64,000 bases of DNA from Thiobacillus sp. 65-1059 (lineage in GTDB: Bacteria; Pseudomonadota; Gammaproteobacteria; Burkholderiales; Thiobacillaceae): contig MKUE01000095.1 in assembly GCA_001897675.1 (NCBI GenBank), positions 28,852 to 92,851 of the forward strand, in the 5' to 3' direction. Below, piece by piece: positions 8,125 to 16,306 of this stretch. The notes under the pieces were generated by a model, which had not been told where the DNA came from, made no database searches, and saw only the letters and a program-made list of their open reading frames with translations. Positions within the stretch are counted from its first letter, which is position 1. Each line of letters opens with the position of its first letter. The translations under genes were made by a program, and so were the position numbers.

Positions 8125-8433
8125 GTGAAAATCGACAAGCGCATCACCCCTCCCGCCGCCGCCAAAGTCTCAGCCGCCAAAGGCAAGGGAGCGGGCAAAA
8201 CGGCCGCCCCCGCAGCGGGCGGCGGCGATTCGCTGACGCTGACCGAATCAAGCACCCGCATCCGTTCGCTGGAATCCCAGCTGGCTGCGACCGACATCGC
8301 GGATGCCGGCAAGATCGAGGCGGTCAAATCCGCGCTTGCCAACGGCACCTTCACCGTCGACGCCGAAGTGGTGGCCGACCGCCTGATCGACCACACCAAA
8401 GAAGCCCTGCGCAAACGTCCGCGCAAAAAGTAG
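8125..8433 (+). CDS. flgM: Anti-sigma-28 factor FlgM
   Basis: 102 aa from GTG 8125, with AGGA eight bases upstream. An N-terminal Ala/Lys/Gly-rich disordered half is followed by the FlgM C-terminal core: LTLTESSTRIRSLESQL, a KIEAVKSAL helix, then NGTFTVDAEVVADRLI and a basic tail. FlgM binds and inhibits FliA until the hook-basal body is complete and is then exported through the flagellar channel. No other flagellar gene is nearby, so this is a detached flagellar regulatory gene. It implies a motile organism. Confidence 0.88.
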   Translation: MKIDKRITPPAAAKVSAAKGKGAGKTAAPAAGGGDSLTLTESSTRIRSLESQLAATDIADAGKIEAVKSALANGTFTVDAEVVADRLIDHTKEALRKRPRKK

Positions 8434-8466
8434 AATCAAGCCTCGAATATTCTTTCGGGGTTCAGC

Positions 8467-8676
8467 ATGAGCGAAATCGTTTTAGCCGTAACCGGCATGA
8501 CCTGCGGCGGCTGCGTCAACAGCGTGCAGAAGGTGTTGGCCGCATTGCCTGGCGTGCACAGCGTCGAGGTCACGCTCACGCCGGCTCGGGCGCGCGTGGC
8601 ATACGATCCTGCCCGGGTCGACCGCGCCGCCATGGAACAGGCCGTCGTCAACGCCGGCTTCGGCGTAGCCGCCTGA
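8467..8676 (+). CDS. Heavy-metal-associated domain protein, CopZ-like metallochaperone
   Basis: 69 aa, a single HMA ferredoxin-like domain. The metal site is GMTCGGCVNSV (the two Cys are residues 13 and 16), with the conserved ALPGVHSVEVTLTPARARVAYDP middle and NAGFGVAA end. Such proteins carry Cu(I) or a related soft metal to P-type ATPases or regulators. No ATPase is adjacent. It stands 33 bp after flgM and converges on the GGDEF/EAL gene. The metal is inferred from the family. Confidence 0.88.
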   Translation: MSEIVLAVTGMTCGGCVNSVQKVLAALPGVHSVEVTLTPARARVAYDPARVDRAAMEQAVVNAGFGVAA

Positions 8677-8698
8677 AACGCCGGCCCTGGCCCGGGTT

Positions 8699-10792
8699 TC
8701 AGGCCTGATCGCACAGCTTTTCCAGGGGCTGCGGGCGGTGTATGCCGCTCCCCTGCACGTAGTCCACCCCGATCTGCCTCAGCAGCGCCAGGATCCGATC
8801 CGACTCGACATACTCGGCCACCGTTTTCAGCCCCATCTGGTGGCCGATACGGTGTATGGCTTCGACCATTGAACGATCGATCGGGTTGTTCATGATGTCG
8901 CGCACGAATGCGCCGTCGATCTTGAGGTAATCCACTTTCAGGTTCTTCAGATAAGTGAAGGACGACAAGCCGCTGCCGAAATCGTCCAGCGCGAAACTGC
9001 ACCCGAAGCCGCGCATGGCCTCGATGAAATCGTTGACCACGGCGAGGTTGCCGATGGCCGCCGTCTCGGTGATTTCAAAGCACAGGTGCGGTCCCAGGAC
9101 GGGGTTTTCCTGCAACCGCGCCAGCAGCATGCCGCGAAAAGCCGGGTCTTTGAGCGACGCCCCCGACAGGTTGACCGCAAACAGGTAGCGCAACGCGCAG
9201 TCTGCCGCCAGATACTGCCGGCACAGGCGCAGCGCTTCCTCGACCACCCAGCTGTCGAGCGCGGGCATGATGGAATAACGCTCGGCTGCCGGGATGAAAG
9301 CCATCGGCAGAATTTCGCTGCCGTCGTCGTCCACCATCCGCAGCAGCAGCTCGACGTGGCGGGTGGATTCCGCTGCGCCGTCGGTGCGGCGGATTTCCTG
9401 CCACGACAAACGCAGGCGCTGCTCTTCCAGCGCCCGCTGAATCCGCGTCACCCATTGCATTTCGCCGCGGTGGCGCACCAGATCGGAATCGCGGCTTTCA
9501 TACACGTGAATCTGGTTGCGGCCGCGGTCTTTTGCCACATAACACGCGGCATCCGCCGCCGACAGCAGGCCCGCTGCGGTGCCGCTGTCGCGGTTGATCG
9601 CCACCATGCCGACGCTCATGCCGACCGAGAAAATGCGTTCCCCCCATTTAAAGCGGAAGCGCTGCACCTCGGCGCGGAAACTGTCCGCCACTTCCAGCGC
9701 ACCCGGGATGCTGCAATTTTCCAGCAGCAGCGCAAACTCGTCGCCTCCCAGGCGAGCCAGCGTATCGCGCTCGCGCAGCTTGCCCTTCAGCAGCAGGGCC
9801 AGTTGGCGCAGCAGCTCGTCGCCCGCCGCATGGCCGCAGGAATCGTTGATCACCTTGAATTGATCGAGGTCCATGTAACACAACGCATGTTCGCGATCCT
9901 GCTGCATGGCCGACAGCAGGGCGCGCTCCAGCCGCTGCTCGAATTCGCGGCGATTGATCAGCCCCGTCAAGGCATCGTGGCTGGCCTGATAAACCAGGCG
10001 CGCCGTGGCCCGGTCGATCCTTTCCTGCATCTGGTCCTGCATCGTCTGCAAATGCGCCGCCATGTGATTGACGCCGCGCTGCAGCATGCCCAGTTCGGCT
10101 TGTCCGCTCAGTTCCACCCGCTCGTCCAGATGCCCCTCGCCAATGCGACTGACCGTATGCGTCAAGGCCAGGATCGGCCGCGTGATCTGGCGCCCGATGC
10201 GCCACGCCAGATAGAGGCTGACGCCCAGTCCCGCCAGCAAAATGGTCAGGCTGCGCAGAATGGCATCGCGCTGGCTCTTGATGGTGGCGCTGCGCGACAC
10301 GTCCAGGCCGACCCAGCCCAGCAGCCGGGTCTGGGTGCCCTGCGGCGCCGTCCGTTCGCCGGCCGCATGGAAATCATCCACCACCACCTCGGTACGCGTG
10401 ACCGGCGCGTAGTACACCAGCCGGTCCTTGTATTCGATCTGGTGGATGCGGTCCACCGGCAGCCCCCCCTGCTCAGGATAGGTCCATGCCCCGAGGCCGA
10501 CCTGAGCCAGCCTCCGGCCGTTATCGGTGAATACCGCCACCCCGCGGATATCGGGCTCGATCGCCGCTTTTTCGAGCAGGGTCTGCAGCACCTCGATATT
10601 GCCCGAGGCCACGCCATATTCGGCCGCTGGTGCCAGCTGGCGCGCAATCGCCACGGCACGGGTGCGCAACGATTGATCCAGATCGTCTATTTTCCCGGTA
10701 ATGAGCTGAAACAGCAGCAAGACCCCGACGATCGCCACCGGCACCATGGCCAGAACCATGACACGCCCCCGTATCCCCAATGAAGCCGCCAT
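8699..10792 (-). CDS. Membrane HAMP-GGDEF-EAL cyclic-di-GMP signalling protein
   Basis: 697 aa. One TM segment (about 10-30) is followed by a periplasmic sensor region of about 140 residues, a second TM (about 178-198) and a HAMP linker. A GGDEF domain with intact GGDEF (near 350) and an upstream RxxD inhibitory site (RERD) follows, then an EAL domain with ELLLR in place of EALLR (near 479), DDFGSGLSS (near 600) and YLKIDGAFV. The protein could make c-di-GMP and perhaps degrade it. Its ATG overlaps the stop of the upstream periplasmic binding protein (TGATG), so a binding protein and a signalling protein are translationally coupled. The ligand is unknown. Confidence 0.93.
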   Translation of the reverse strand: MAASLGIRGRVMVLAMVPVAIVGVLLLFQLITGKIDDLDQSLRTRAVAIARQLAPAAEYGVASGNIEVLQTLLEKAAIEPDIRGVAVFTDNGRRLAQVGLGAWTYPEQGGLPVDRIHQIEYKDRLVYYAPVTRTEVVVDDFHAAGERTAPQGTQTRLLGWVGLDVSRSATIKSQRDAILRSLTILLAGLGVSLYLAWRIGRQITRPILALTHTVSRIGEGHLDERVELSGQAELGMLQRGVNHMAAHLQTMQDQMQERIDRATARLVYQASHDALTGLINRREFEQRLERALLSAMQQDREHALCYMDLDQFKVINDSCGHAAGDELLRQLALLLKGKLRERDTLARLGGDEFALLLENCSIPGALEVADSFRAEVQRFRFKWGERIFSVGMSVGMVAINRDSGTAAGLLSAADAACYVAKDRGRNQIHVYESRDSDLVRHRGEMQWVTRIQRALEEQRLRLSWQEIRRTDGAAESTRHVELLLRMVDDDGSEILPMAFIPAAERYSIMPALDSWVVEEALRLCRQYLAADCALRYLFAVNLSGASLKDPAFRGMLLARLQENPVLGPHLCFEITETAAIGNLAVVNDFIEAMRGFGCSFALDDFGSGLSSFTYLKNLKVDYLKIDGAFVRDIMNNPIDRSMVEAIHRIGHQMGLKTVAEYVESDRILALLRQIGVDYVQGSGIHRPQPLEKLCDQA

Positions 10793-11745
10793 CAGCGCCC
10801 CCCTCCCAGACGTTTCTCCAGTTCGGCTTCCGGCGGCAAGACAAAGCCGAGCGAACGCGCCACCTGCTCATTGATCGAAATGCTGAAATAGGCAGGGGGG
10901 GCTGGCGACGGCAGGCGCGCCGCGCCGCCCTGCAAGACGCTGCCCACCCATTCGGCCGTCTGGCGGCCGATCTGCGCCGGGCTGGAATGCAGCGACAACA
11001 ATGCCCCCGCCCGCGTCAGCGAGCGCGAATAGCCCAGCACCGGGTCGCGGTAGCGGTAGGACGTAAGCAGAATGCTTTGCGCCGTATTGCGGTTGAACAC
11101 CTGCGGATCGGGAAAGGCCAGCAAGAGATCGGCCTCGGACAACACGTTTTCAAGCTGGGGGATCAGCCGTTCATCCTCGGCCAGGGTGGCGTGCGTCAGG
11201 CTGAGCCGCTGCATGCGCAAGGCCTCGTCCAGTTCCGTCAGCAGCCCGCCCTGTTCCCTGCTCAACAACACGCCCACACGCCGCGCTTCGGGAAAAACCA
11301 GGCGGATCAACTGCGCCTGCCGCTCGAACGGTTGATCCAGATAGATTGCCGATGCGCTGCGGCGGCCGCCGTCGCTCAGGCGGGCACGCCCGCTTTTGAG
11401 ATACCACGCCCGTGGCACCAGCACCGCCAGCACCGGCGACCGCACCGGCAGCGCCGCCACCGCTTCGGCTGCGTGCACCCCCACGGCAACGGTCAATCGG
11501 GCCTCGTTCAACGAGGGGGCGGTCAATCCATCGGCATCCATCCGGCTGACCTCGTGAGGCGTGTCGTCCAGATGCGCACGGATGACCTGATAGACCTCCT
11601 GGTAGGGAGCCGAGTCGTCGCTCAACACCACCGCCACCCGCGCAGCGATGGCCTGCGCCGGGGCGAGGAGCAGACAGGCGAGAACCAGCCCCAGGCGCGC
11701 GATGCGGCATAACGCACCCCGCCTGCGCGGCACCCGGACCGTCAA
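10792..11745 (-). CDS. Periplasmic ABC-type substrate-binding-like protein (PF04392-like), sensor partner of the GGDEF/EAL protein
   Basis: 317 aa from TTG 11745, which overlaps the dnaQ stop (TTGA) and follows AGGGGGCGGC. A GTG four codons later is an alternative. A basic N-terminus and hydrophobic segment LGLVLACLLLAPAQAIAA form the signal peptide. The mature part has two Rossmann-like halves (VAVVLSDDSAPYQEVYQV; YLDQPFERQAQLIRLVFPEA; ADLLLAFPDPQVFN) as in TrpX-type binding proteins. No permease or ATPase is nearby. It sits between dnaQ and a two-TM GGDEF/EAL protein, with overlaps on both sides, suggesting a ligand-sensing rather than transport role. Confidence 0.78.
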   Translation of the reverse strand: MTVRVPRRRGALCRIARLGLVLACLLLAPAQAIAARVAVVLSDDSAPYQEVYQVIRAHLDDTPHEVSRMDADGLTAPSLNEARLTVAVGVHAAEAVAALPVRSPVLAVLVPRAWYLKSGRARLSDGGRRSASAIYLDQPFERQAQLIRLVFPEARRVGVLLSREQGGLLTELDEALRMQRLSLTHATLAEDERLIPQLENVLSEADLLLAFPDPQVFNRNTAQSILLTSYRYRDPVLGYSRSLTRAGALLSLHSSPAQIGRQTAEWVGSVLQGGAARLPSPAPPAYFSISINEQVARSLGFVLPPEAELEKRLGGGR

Positions 11746-12446
11746 GCCGCCCCCTGCTCCGCACTCCACAGGCAAGTGCCCCTGCTTTCCTTGGCAATCG
11801 CCTCCAGCAGGCTTGCGTGTGCCTCCAGCTCGGCATTCGACGCCGGCAGCAGGATGGGCCTGGGCCGTGCATGTGTGACGTCCCGGGCAGCCTGCTCGCT
11901 GCGCACGTCCAGTCCGATCGACAGGCTTTCCTGGCCGCGCGTCAGCGCCAGGTACACCGCCGCCAGCAGTTCGCAGTCGAGCAAGGCGCCGTGCAGCGTG
12001 CGCGCCGTGTTGTCCACGCCATAGCGTTTGCACAGCGCATCCAGATTGTTGCGCTGGCCGGGGTGCAGGGTCTTGGCCAGCGCCAGGGTGTCGGTCACGC
12101 CGTCGCACCAGGTCGCCAACGGCGTCATTTCCAGCAGGCGCAGCTCCATGTTGAGAAAGCCCACATCGAACGGCGCGTTGTGGATGATGAGTTCGGCGCC
12201 CTGGATGAAGTCGACGAACTCCCGGGCGATGCCGGCAAAGCGCGGCTTGTCCTGCAGAAATTCGGGGGTGATGCCGTGCACCTGCATCGCCCCGGCGTCG
12301 ATGTCGCGATCCGGGTTCACATAACGGTGCAGATGGTTGCCGGTGAGCCGCCGGTTGACCATTTCCACCGCCGCCACTTCGATGATGCGATGCCCCTGGC
12401 TGGGGTCGAGGCCGGTGGTTTCGGTATCCAGAATGATTTGCCGCAT
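11742..12446 (-). CDS. dnaQ: DNA polymerase III epsilon subunit, 3'-5' proofreading exonuclease
   Basis: 234 aa from ATG 12446, where the fold begins (MRQIILDTETTGLDP). The exonuclease motifs are present: ExoI DTETTG, ExoII HNAPFDVGFLN, and ExoIII HGALLDCELLA with its catalytic His/Asp. The C-terminal tail is the polymerase-binding segment. It proofreads within the replicative polymerase core. It starts 10 bp after rnhA ends; the rnhA-dnaQ pair is common in proteobacteria. The following gene starts inside its stop codon. Confidence 0.96.
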   Translation of the reverse strand: MRQIILDTETTGLDPSQGHRIIEVAAVEMVNRRLTGNHLHRYVNPDRDIDAGAMQVHGITPEFLQDKPRFAGIAREFVDFIQGAELIIHNAPFDVGFLNMELRLLEMTPLATWCDGVTDTLALAKTLHPGQRNNLDALCKRYGVDNTARTLHGALLDCELLAAVYLALTRGQESLSIGLDVRSEQAARDVTHARPRPILLPASNAELEAHASLLEAIAKESRGTCLWSAEQGAA

Positions 12447-12456
12447 GGTTTCAGCT

Positions 12457-12903
12457 TCAGTGTTGTTGCGCCTGCAGAACGCCCTGGTTGGCCAGCGCGT
12501 CGGCACGTTCGTTTTCGGGGTGGCCGGCATGACCCCGCACCCATTTCCACTCGATGCGGTGCTGCTGGTTCAAGGTATCGAGCCGCTGCCACAGATCCTG
12601 GTTCTTCACCGGCTTGCCGTCGGCGGCACGCCAGTTGCGCCGCTTCCAGCCGGGCAGCCATTCGCTGATGCCTTTTTGCACATACTGCGAGTCGGTGTGG
12701 ACTTCGACCGTGGAGGGACGCTTCAGCAGTTCCAGCGCGCGGATCACCGCGGTCATTTCCATGCGGTTGTTGGTGGTGGCGGCCTCTCCGCCGTAGATTT
12801 CCTTGCGGTGTCCGGCCGATACCAGCAATGCGCCCCAGCCGCCGATGCCGGGATTGCCCTTGCAGGCGCCGTCGCTGTATATGTAGATGGTGTCAGCGTT
12901 CAC
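12457..12903 (-). CDS. rnhA: Ribonuclease HI
   Basis: 148 aa. The catalytic D-E-D-D set is visible: [11 protein letters not shown] (Asp10 region), [12 protein letters not shown] (Glu), HTDSQYV (Asp) and [14 protein letters not shown] (final His/Asp). The basic-protrusion tryptophans ([10 protein letters not shown]) are also present. It removes RNA from RNA-DNA hybrids, including replication primers. Its start overlaps the end of the upstream methyltransferase gene by 11 bp. Confidence 0.97.
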   Translation of the reverse strand: MNADTIYIYSDGACKGNPGIGGWGALLVSAGHRKEIYGGEAATTNNRMEMTAVIRALELLKRPSTVEVHTDSQYVQKGISEWLPGWKRRNWRAADGKPVKNQDLWQRLDTLNQQHRIEWKWVRGHAGHPENERADALANQGVLQAQQH

Positions 12904-13630
12904 GATGGACCCGATACTGTTTGAGATTGATCACCTTGGCCGCGGGCGACAGAAAACGTTGCGTCACCGGCGTTTTCCACTGCGGCAGGATGATGTTCAT
13001 GCCCTGCACGCGCTTCACCGCCTGCAGAAAATACACGCCGCCGCCCATCGCCCACCAGCGGTCGCCGGCGGGCTCCATGAAGCGCAGCCGCCGCAGCCAG
13101 TTTGCGCGGTTGATCGGCGGACGGTAGCAGCACATGCTGCCGGCCGCCACCTCGAGTCCCAGCAACGCCATCCAGTCTTTCACCCGCGAAATATTCAGGA
13201 AGCTGCCGTTCCACGGATAACCGCATTCGCCGCCCTGCAGCCTGCGTGCCAGCCCCCACAGGCTGCGCGGATTGAAGCCGGCCAGCACCAGGCGGCCTTC
13301 CGGGCGCAGCACGCGCTCGGCCTCGCGCAATACCTGATGCGGATTGGCGCTGAACTCCAGCACGTGCGGCAGCAACAGCAGGTCGAGCGACTGGCTCTCG
13401 AACGGCAGGAACATGGAATCGGCCCGTACCTGGGCAGGGGTTTCCACCGCGCACGTCAGCCGCAGCGGAATGCGGCTGTTGCGCAGGAAATCGATCTGCG
13501 GCAGTCCCACCTGAACGGCGTTGAAACCGAACACGTCCGACACCGCATGATCGAAATAGCGCCGCTCGCGGAACAGCAAGTGCTTTCCCAGCGGCGTATC
13601 GAACCATTCTTCATCCAGCTTGGATAACAT
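12893..13630 (-). CDS. Class I SAM-dependent methyltransferase, unknown substrate
   Basis: 245 aa from ATG 13630. An ATG two codons upstream sits directly against the AGGAGGA site, so the later one has better spacing. The middle shows [38 protein letters not shown], the post-motif I to III region of methyltransferases (motif III PEGRLVL). The usual glycine-rich motif I is weak. Similar genes sit beside gloB, rnhA and dnaQ in many proteobacteria. The substrate is not known from sequence. It is divergent from gloB with a 30-bp gap. Confidence 0.82.
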   Translation of the reverse strand: MLSKLDEEWFDTPLGKHLLFRERRYFDHAVSDVFGFNAVQVGLPQIDFLRNSRIPLRLTCAVETPAQVRADSMFLPFESQSLDLLLLPHVLEFSANPHQVLREAERVLRPEGRLVLAGFNPRSLWGLARRLQGGECGYPWNGSFLNISRVKDWMALLGLEVAAGSMCCYRPPINRANWLRRLRFMEPAGDRWWAMGGGVYFLQAVKRVQGMNIILPQWKTPVTQRFLSPAAKVINLKQYRVHRER

Positions 13631-13660
13631 AGCCATTCCTCCTGTCCTGCAGCCGCATGT

Positions 13661-14431
13661 ATGTTGACCCTCATCCCCCTGCCCGCATTCGCGGACAACT
13701 ACATCTGGGTGCTGCACGACGGCCGCCATGCCGTCGCCGTGGATCCCGGCGATCCGGCACCGCTGATTGCATTTCTCGATGCGCATCGGCTCGCGCTGAC
13801 GGCGCTGCTGATCACCCACCATCACCGCGACCATACTGGCGGCAACGCCCAGTTGCGTCAACGTTACGGCTGTGCCGTGTACGCCCCGGAGAACCCCCGC
13901 ATTCCCGCCGTCAGCCATCCCCTGCACGGCGGCGATTCGGTGGTGCTGGCCCAGCCGGAGGTGCGTTTCGAGGTTCTTGCCACGCCCGGCCACACGCTCG
14001 ACCACCTCAGCTACGTCGGCCACGGTTTCCTGTTTTGCGGCGACACCGTATTCGGCTGCGGCTGCGGCAAGCTGTTCGAGGGCAGCCCGGCCATGATGGC
14101 CGCCAGCCTCGATGCCATTCTGGCCCTGCCCGATGCTACCCGAGTCTGCAGCGCGCATGAATACACCTTAAGCAATATCGACTTCGCCAAAACCCTGGAC
14201 GGCCGCAATCCCGCCTTGCTGGAACGCGAACGGCAGGATCGCGCGCGGCGTTCGCGCAATCAGCCCACCCTGCCGTCCACCCTGGCCCAGGAAAAAGCCA
14301 CCAATCCGTTTCTGCGCTTTCGCGATCCCGACATGACGGCCTTTGCCGCCCGTTACCTGAATCGGCCCCATCCCAGCCCGGCCGAGACCTTCGGCGCCAT
14401 CCGCGCCGCCAAGGACGCCTGGGACGGTTGA
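13661..14431 (+). CDS. gloB: Hydroxyacylglutathione hydrolase (glyoxalase II)
   Basis: 256 aa, family length. The metallo-beta-lactamase fold has THHHRDHTGGN near residue 54 (binuclear metal site), TPGHTLDHLSYV, FCGDTVFGCGCGKLFEG and SAHEYTLSNIDFA. The C-terminal glutathione-binding part has PTLPSTLAQEKATNPFLR. It hydrolyses S-lactoylglutathione to lactate and glutathione in methylglyoxal detoxification, in the cytoplasm. The start codon lacks a clear ribosome binding site. Confidence 0.96.
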   Translation: MLTLIPLPAFADNYIWVLHDGRHAVAVDPGDPAPLIAFLDAHRLALTALLITHHHRDHTGGNAQLRQRYGCAVYAPENPRIPAVSHPLHGGDSVVLAQPEVRFEVLATPGHTLDHLSYVGHGFLFCGDTVFGCGCGKLFEGSPAMMAASLDAILALPDATRVCSAHEYTLSNIDFAKTLDGRNPALLERERQDRARRSRNQPTLPSTLAQEKATNPFLRFRDPDMTAFAARYLNRPHPSPAETFGAIRAAKDAWDG

Positions 14432-14484
14432 CCGCCCCCGTCCGACCGCTTAGGATGGGGGCTTGTTGAGTACGGGAGACCGAC

Positions 14485-16059
14485 TTGCCCGGAATCAAAT
14501 TGGCCCATCCCCGATCGGCCGGCATCAAATTGAACCGCTTCAGCCTGGCTGTGCTGGCACTGCTCTTTAGCCACCCCGTCATCGCAGCGGAATCCCTCGC
14601 CGCCATCCAGACCCTGGAATGGGGCGGCGACGCCGGCAGCAGCGCAGCCGCCGGGGCTCCCCCCGCCAACGCCAGCCAGGACGATGTCTGGCAGCGCATC
14701 CGCAACGGCTTCAAGATCGAAGACGCCACGCCAAACCCGCTCGTTGCCGTGCACGAATCCTGGTACGCGGCGCGGCCGGAATCCGTGCGGCGCATCGTCG
14801 ACCGCGCGCGCCGCTATCTGTTCCACATCGTCGAGGAAGTCGACCGCCGTGCGATGCCGATGGAAATCGCATTGCTGCCGATGATCGAAAGCGCATTCAA
14901 CCCCACCGCGCTATCGCCGTCCGCCGCCTCGGGCATCTGGCAGTTCATCCCCTCCACCGGCCGTCTCTACGGCCTCAAGCAGGACAACTGGTACGACGGC
15001 CGGCGCGACTTCACCGCCGCCACCCAGGCGGCACTCGACTACCTGGGCAAGCTGTATCTCGATTTCGGCGACTGGCAGCTGGCGCTGGCGGCCTACAACT
15101 GCGGCGAAGGCTGCGTTGCGCGCGCCATCCAGAAGAACGTCCAGCAGGGACTGCCCACCGATTACGCCAGCCTGGCGCTGCCCAGCGAAACCCGCCATTA
15201 CGTCCCCAAGCTTCTCGCCATCAAGAACCTGATACGCAATCCCGAACAGTACGGCATCGCCATCGACGCGCTGCCCAACCAGCCCTATTTCGACCAGGTC
15301 ACCGTCCATGCCAGCATGGACATCCACTCCGCCGCGCGGCTGGCGGGCATGAAAAGCGACGAGTTCATCGCGCTCAACGCCGCCTTTCCGCGCAATCTCA
15401 TCCGTTCCGATACGCCGGTCAACCTGCTGATTCCGGTCGACAAAGCCGACAAATTCCAGCGCAACCTGGAAACCGCCAGTTGGGACTCCTGGCAGCCCTA
15501 TACAGCACAAAAGGGCGAACGTCCCGAAGCCATCGCCAAGCGCTTCGATGTCAGCCTTGCCCGTCTCGAAGAACATAACCAGTTTCAGTTGAAACGCGGC
15601 AAACTGGTGCGCGCGCAGACCATCCTCGTCCCCGTCAGGGGCCGTGGCGTGGCCGCGGCTCAAAGCGCCGCCCCGGCAACAGCGATAAGCGCAAGCCGGC
15701 ACCAGGTCGAGCGCGGCGATACGCTGTTCGGCGTGGCCCGCCGTTACGGCCTGAGCGTCGCCCAACTGACCCAGGCCAACCCCGGCCTCGATGGCGGCCT
15801 CAAAGCCGGCCAGACCCTGCGCCTGCCCCTGAACGAACAGGCCGCCCGGCAACCCGAAGCCTTCCGCCACGCCGCTTTCAGCCCCCTTCCCGGAAAGCCT
15901 GCCGAGCCCGTTCATTACACCGTCAAACGCGGCGACAGCCTGCACGCCATCGCGCAGCGCTTCGACGTCAGCCTAGCCGACCTCAAAACCTGGAATCCGG
16001 TTTTCGGCAATGATGACGGCATCCGTGCGGGCCAGCAGATCGTAGTCAAACGCCCCTGA
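14485..16059 (+). CDS. mltD: Membrane-bound lytic murein transglycosylase D with three LysM-like repeats
   Basis: 524 aa from TTG 14485, preceded by GGGAGACCGAC; no ATG or GTG option keeps the full signal sequence. Signal segment FSLAVLALLFSHPVIAA. The SLT catalytic domain has the conserved MIESAFNP glutamate near residue 134, then SASGIWQFIPSTG-type and ALAAYNCGEG motifs. LysM-like modules lie near 335-385, 405-450 and 475-524 (the last two with RGDTLFGVARRYG and RGDSLHAIAQRFD). It cleaves peptidoglycan glycan strands to 1,6-anhydro ends in the periplasm. No lipobox cysteine was seen, so membrane attachment by lipid is unproven. Confidence 0.93.
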   Translation: MPGIKLAHPRSAGIKLNRFSLAVLALLFSHPVIAAESLAAIQTLEWGGDAGSSAAAGAPPANASQDDVWQRIRNGFKIEDATPNPLVAVHESWYAARPESVRRIVDRARRYLFHIVEEVDRRAMPMEIALLPMIESAFNPTALSPSAASGIWQFIPSTGRLYGLKQDNWYDGRRDFTAATQAALDYLGKLYLDFGDWQLALAAYNCGEGCVARAIQKNVQQGLPTDYASLALPSETRHYVPKLLAIKNLIRNPEQYGIAIDALPNQPYFDQVTVHASMDIHSAARLAGMKSDEFIALNAAFPRNLIRSDTPVNLLIPVDKADKFQRNLETASWDSWQPYTAQKGERPEAIAKRFDVSLARLEEHNQFQLKRGKLVRAQTILVPVRGRGVAAAQSAAPATAISASRHQVERGDTLFGVARRYGLSVAQLTQANPGLDGGLKAGQTLRLPLNEQAARQPEAFRHAAFSPLPGKPAEPVHYTVKRGDSLHAIAQRFDVSLADLKTWNPVFGNDDGIRAGQQIVVKRP

Positions 16060-16063
16060 GCCC

Positions 16064-16080
16064 GCCGCTGGTCCAGCGGC
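16064..16080. terminator. Weak GC-rich hairpin after mltD
   Basis: GCCGCTGG and CCAGCGGC are perfectly complementary around a single T, 5 bp after the mltD stop and before the convergent small membrane protein gene. There is no U-run, so it is at best a weak or Rho-assisted end. Confidence 0.3.
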
Positions 16081-16096
16081 CCTGATCTAAGCCGCC

Positions 16097-16306
16097 CTAA
16101 TCGGGCGCAGGCGGCTCATCCGACTTGTCCGACATCACCAGTGCCATGCCGACGGCGGCCAGCACCATCCACAGCACCGCCGCCCAGATGCCCAGCGCAT
16201 CCGACAGCGGCCCCATGAAAAGCAGCGTCAGCATGGCCACGCCCAAAACCACGTTGCCGATCCAGAAATTGCGACTGCGTTTGCCGGTATTCAATTGACG
16301 CTCCAT
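16097..16306 (-). CDS. Small two-helix inner membrane protein (69 aa)
   Basis: Basic N-terminus ([14 protein letters not shown]) and two hydrophobic helices, IGNVVLGVAMLTLLFMG (about 16-32) and IWAAVLWMVLAAVGMALVM (about 40-58), with a short acidic, Pro-containing tail. The start overlaps the 3' end of the ABC ATPase gene by 16 bp, so it is probably the last gene of the peptide-transporter operon. No family is recognised. Confidence 0.68.
   Translation of the reverse strand: MERQLNTGKRSRNFWIGNVVLGVAMLTLLFMGPLSDALGIWAAVLWMVLAAVGMALVMSDKSDEPPAPD

Noticed and set aside
14485..14545. Near-repeat of a GIKL-coding segment at the mltD start
   Set aside because: Only about 12 bp match and they are part of the signal-sequence region; not a meaningful repeat.
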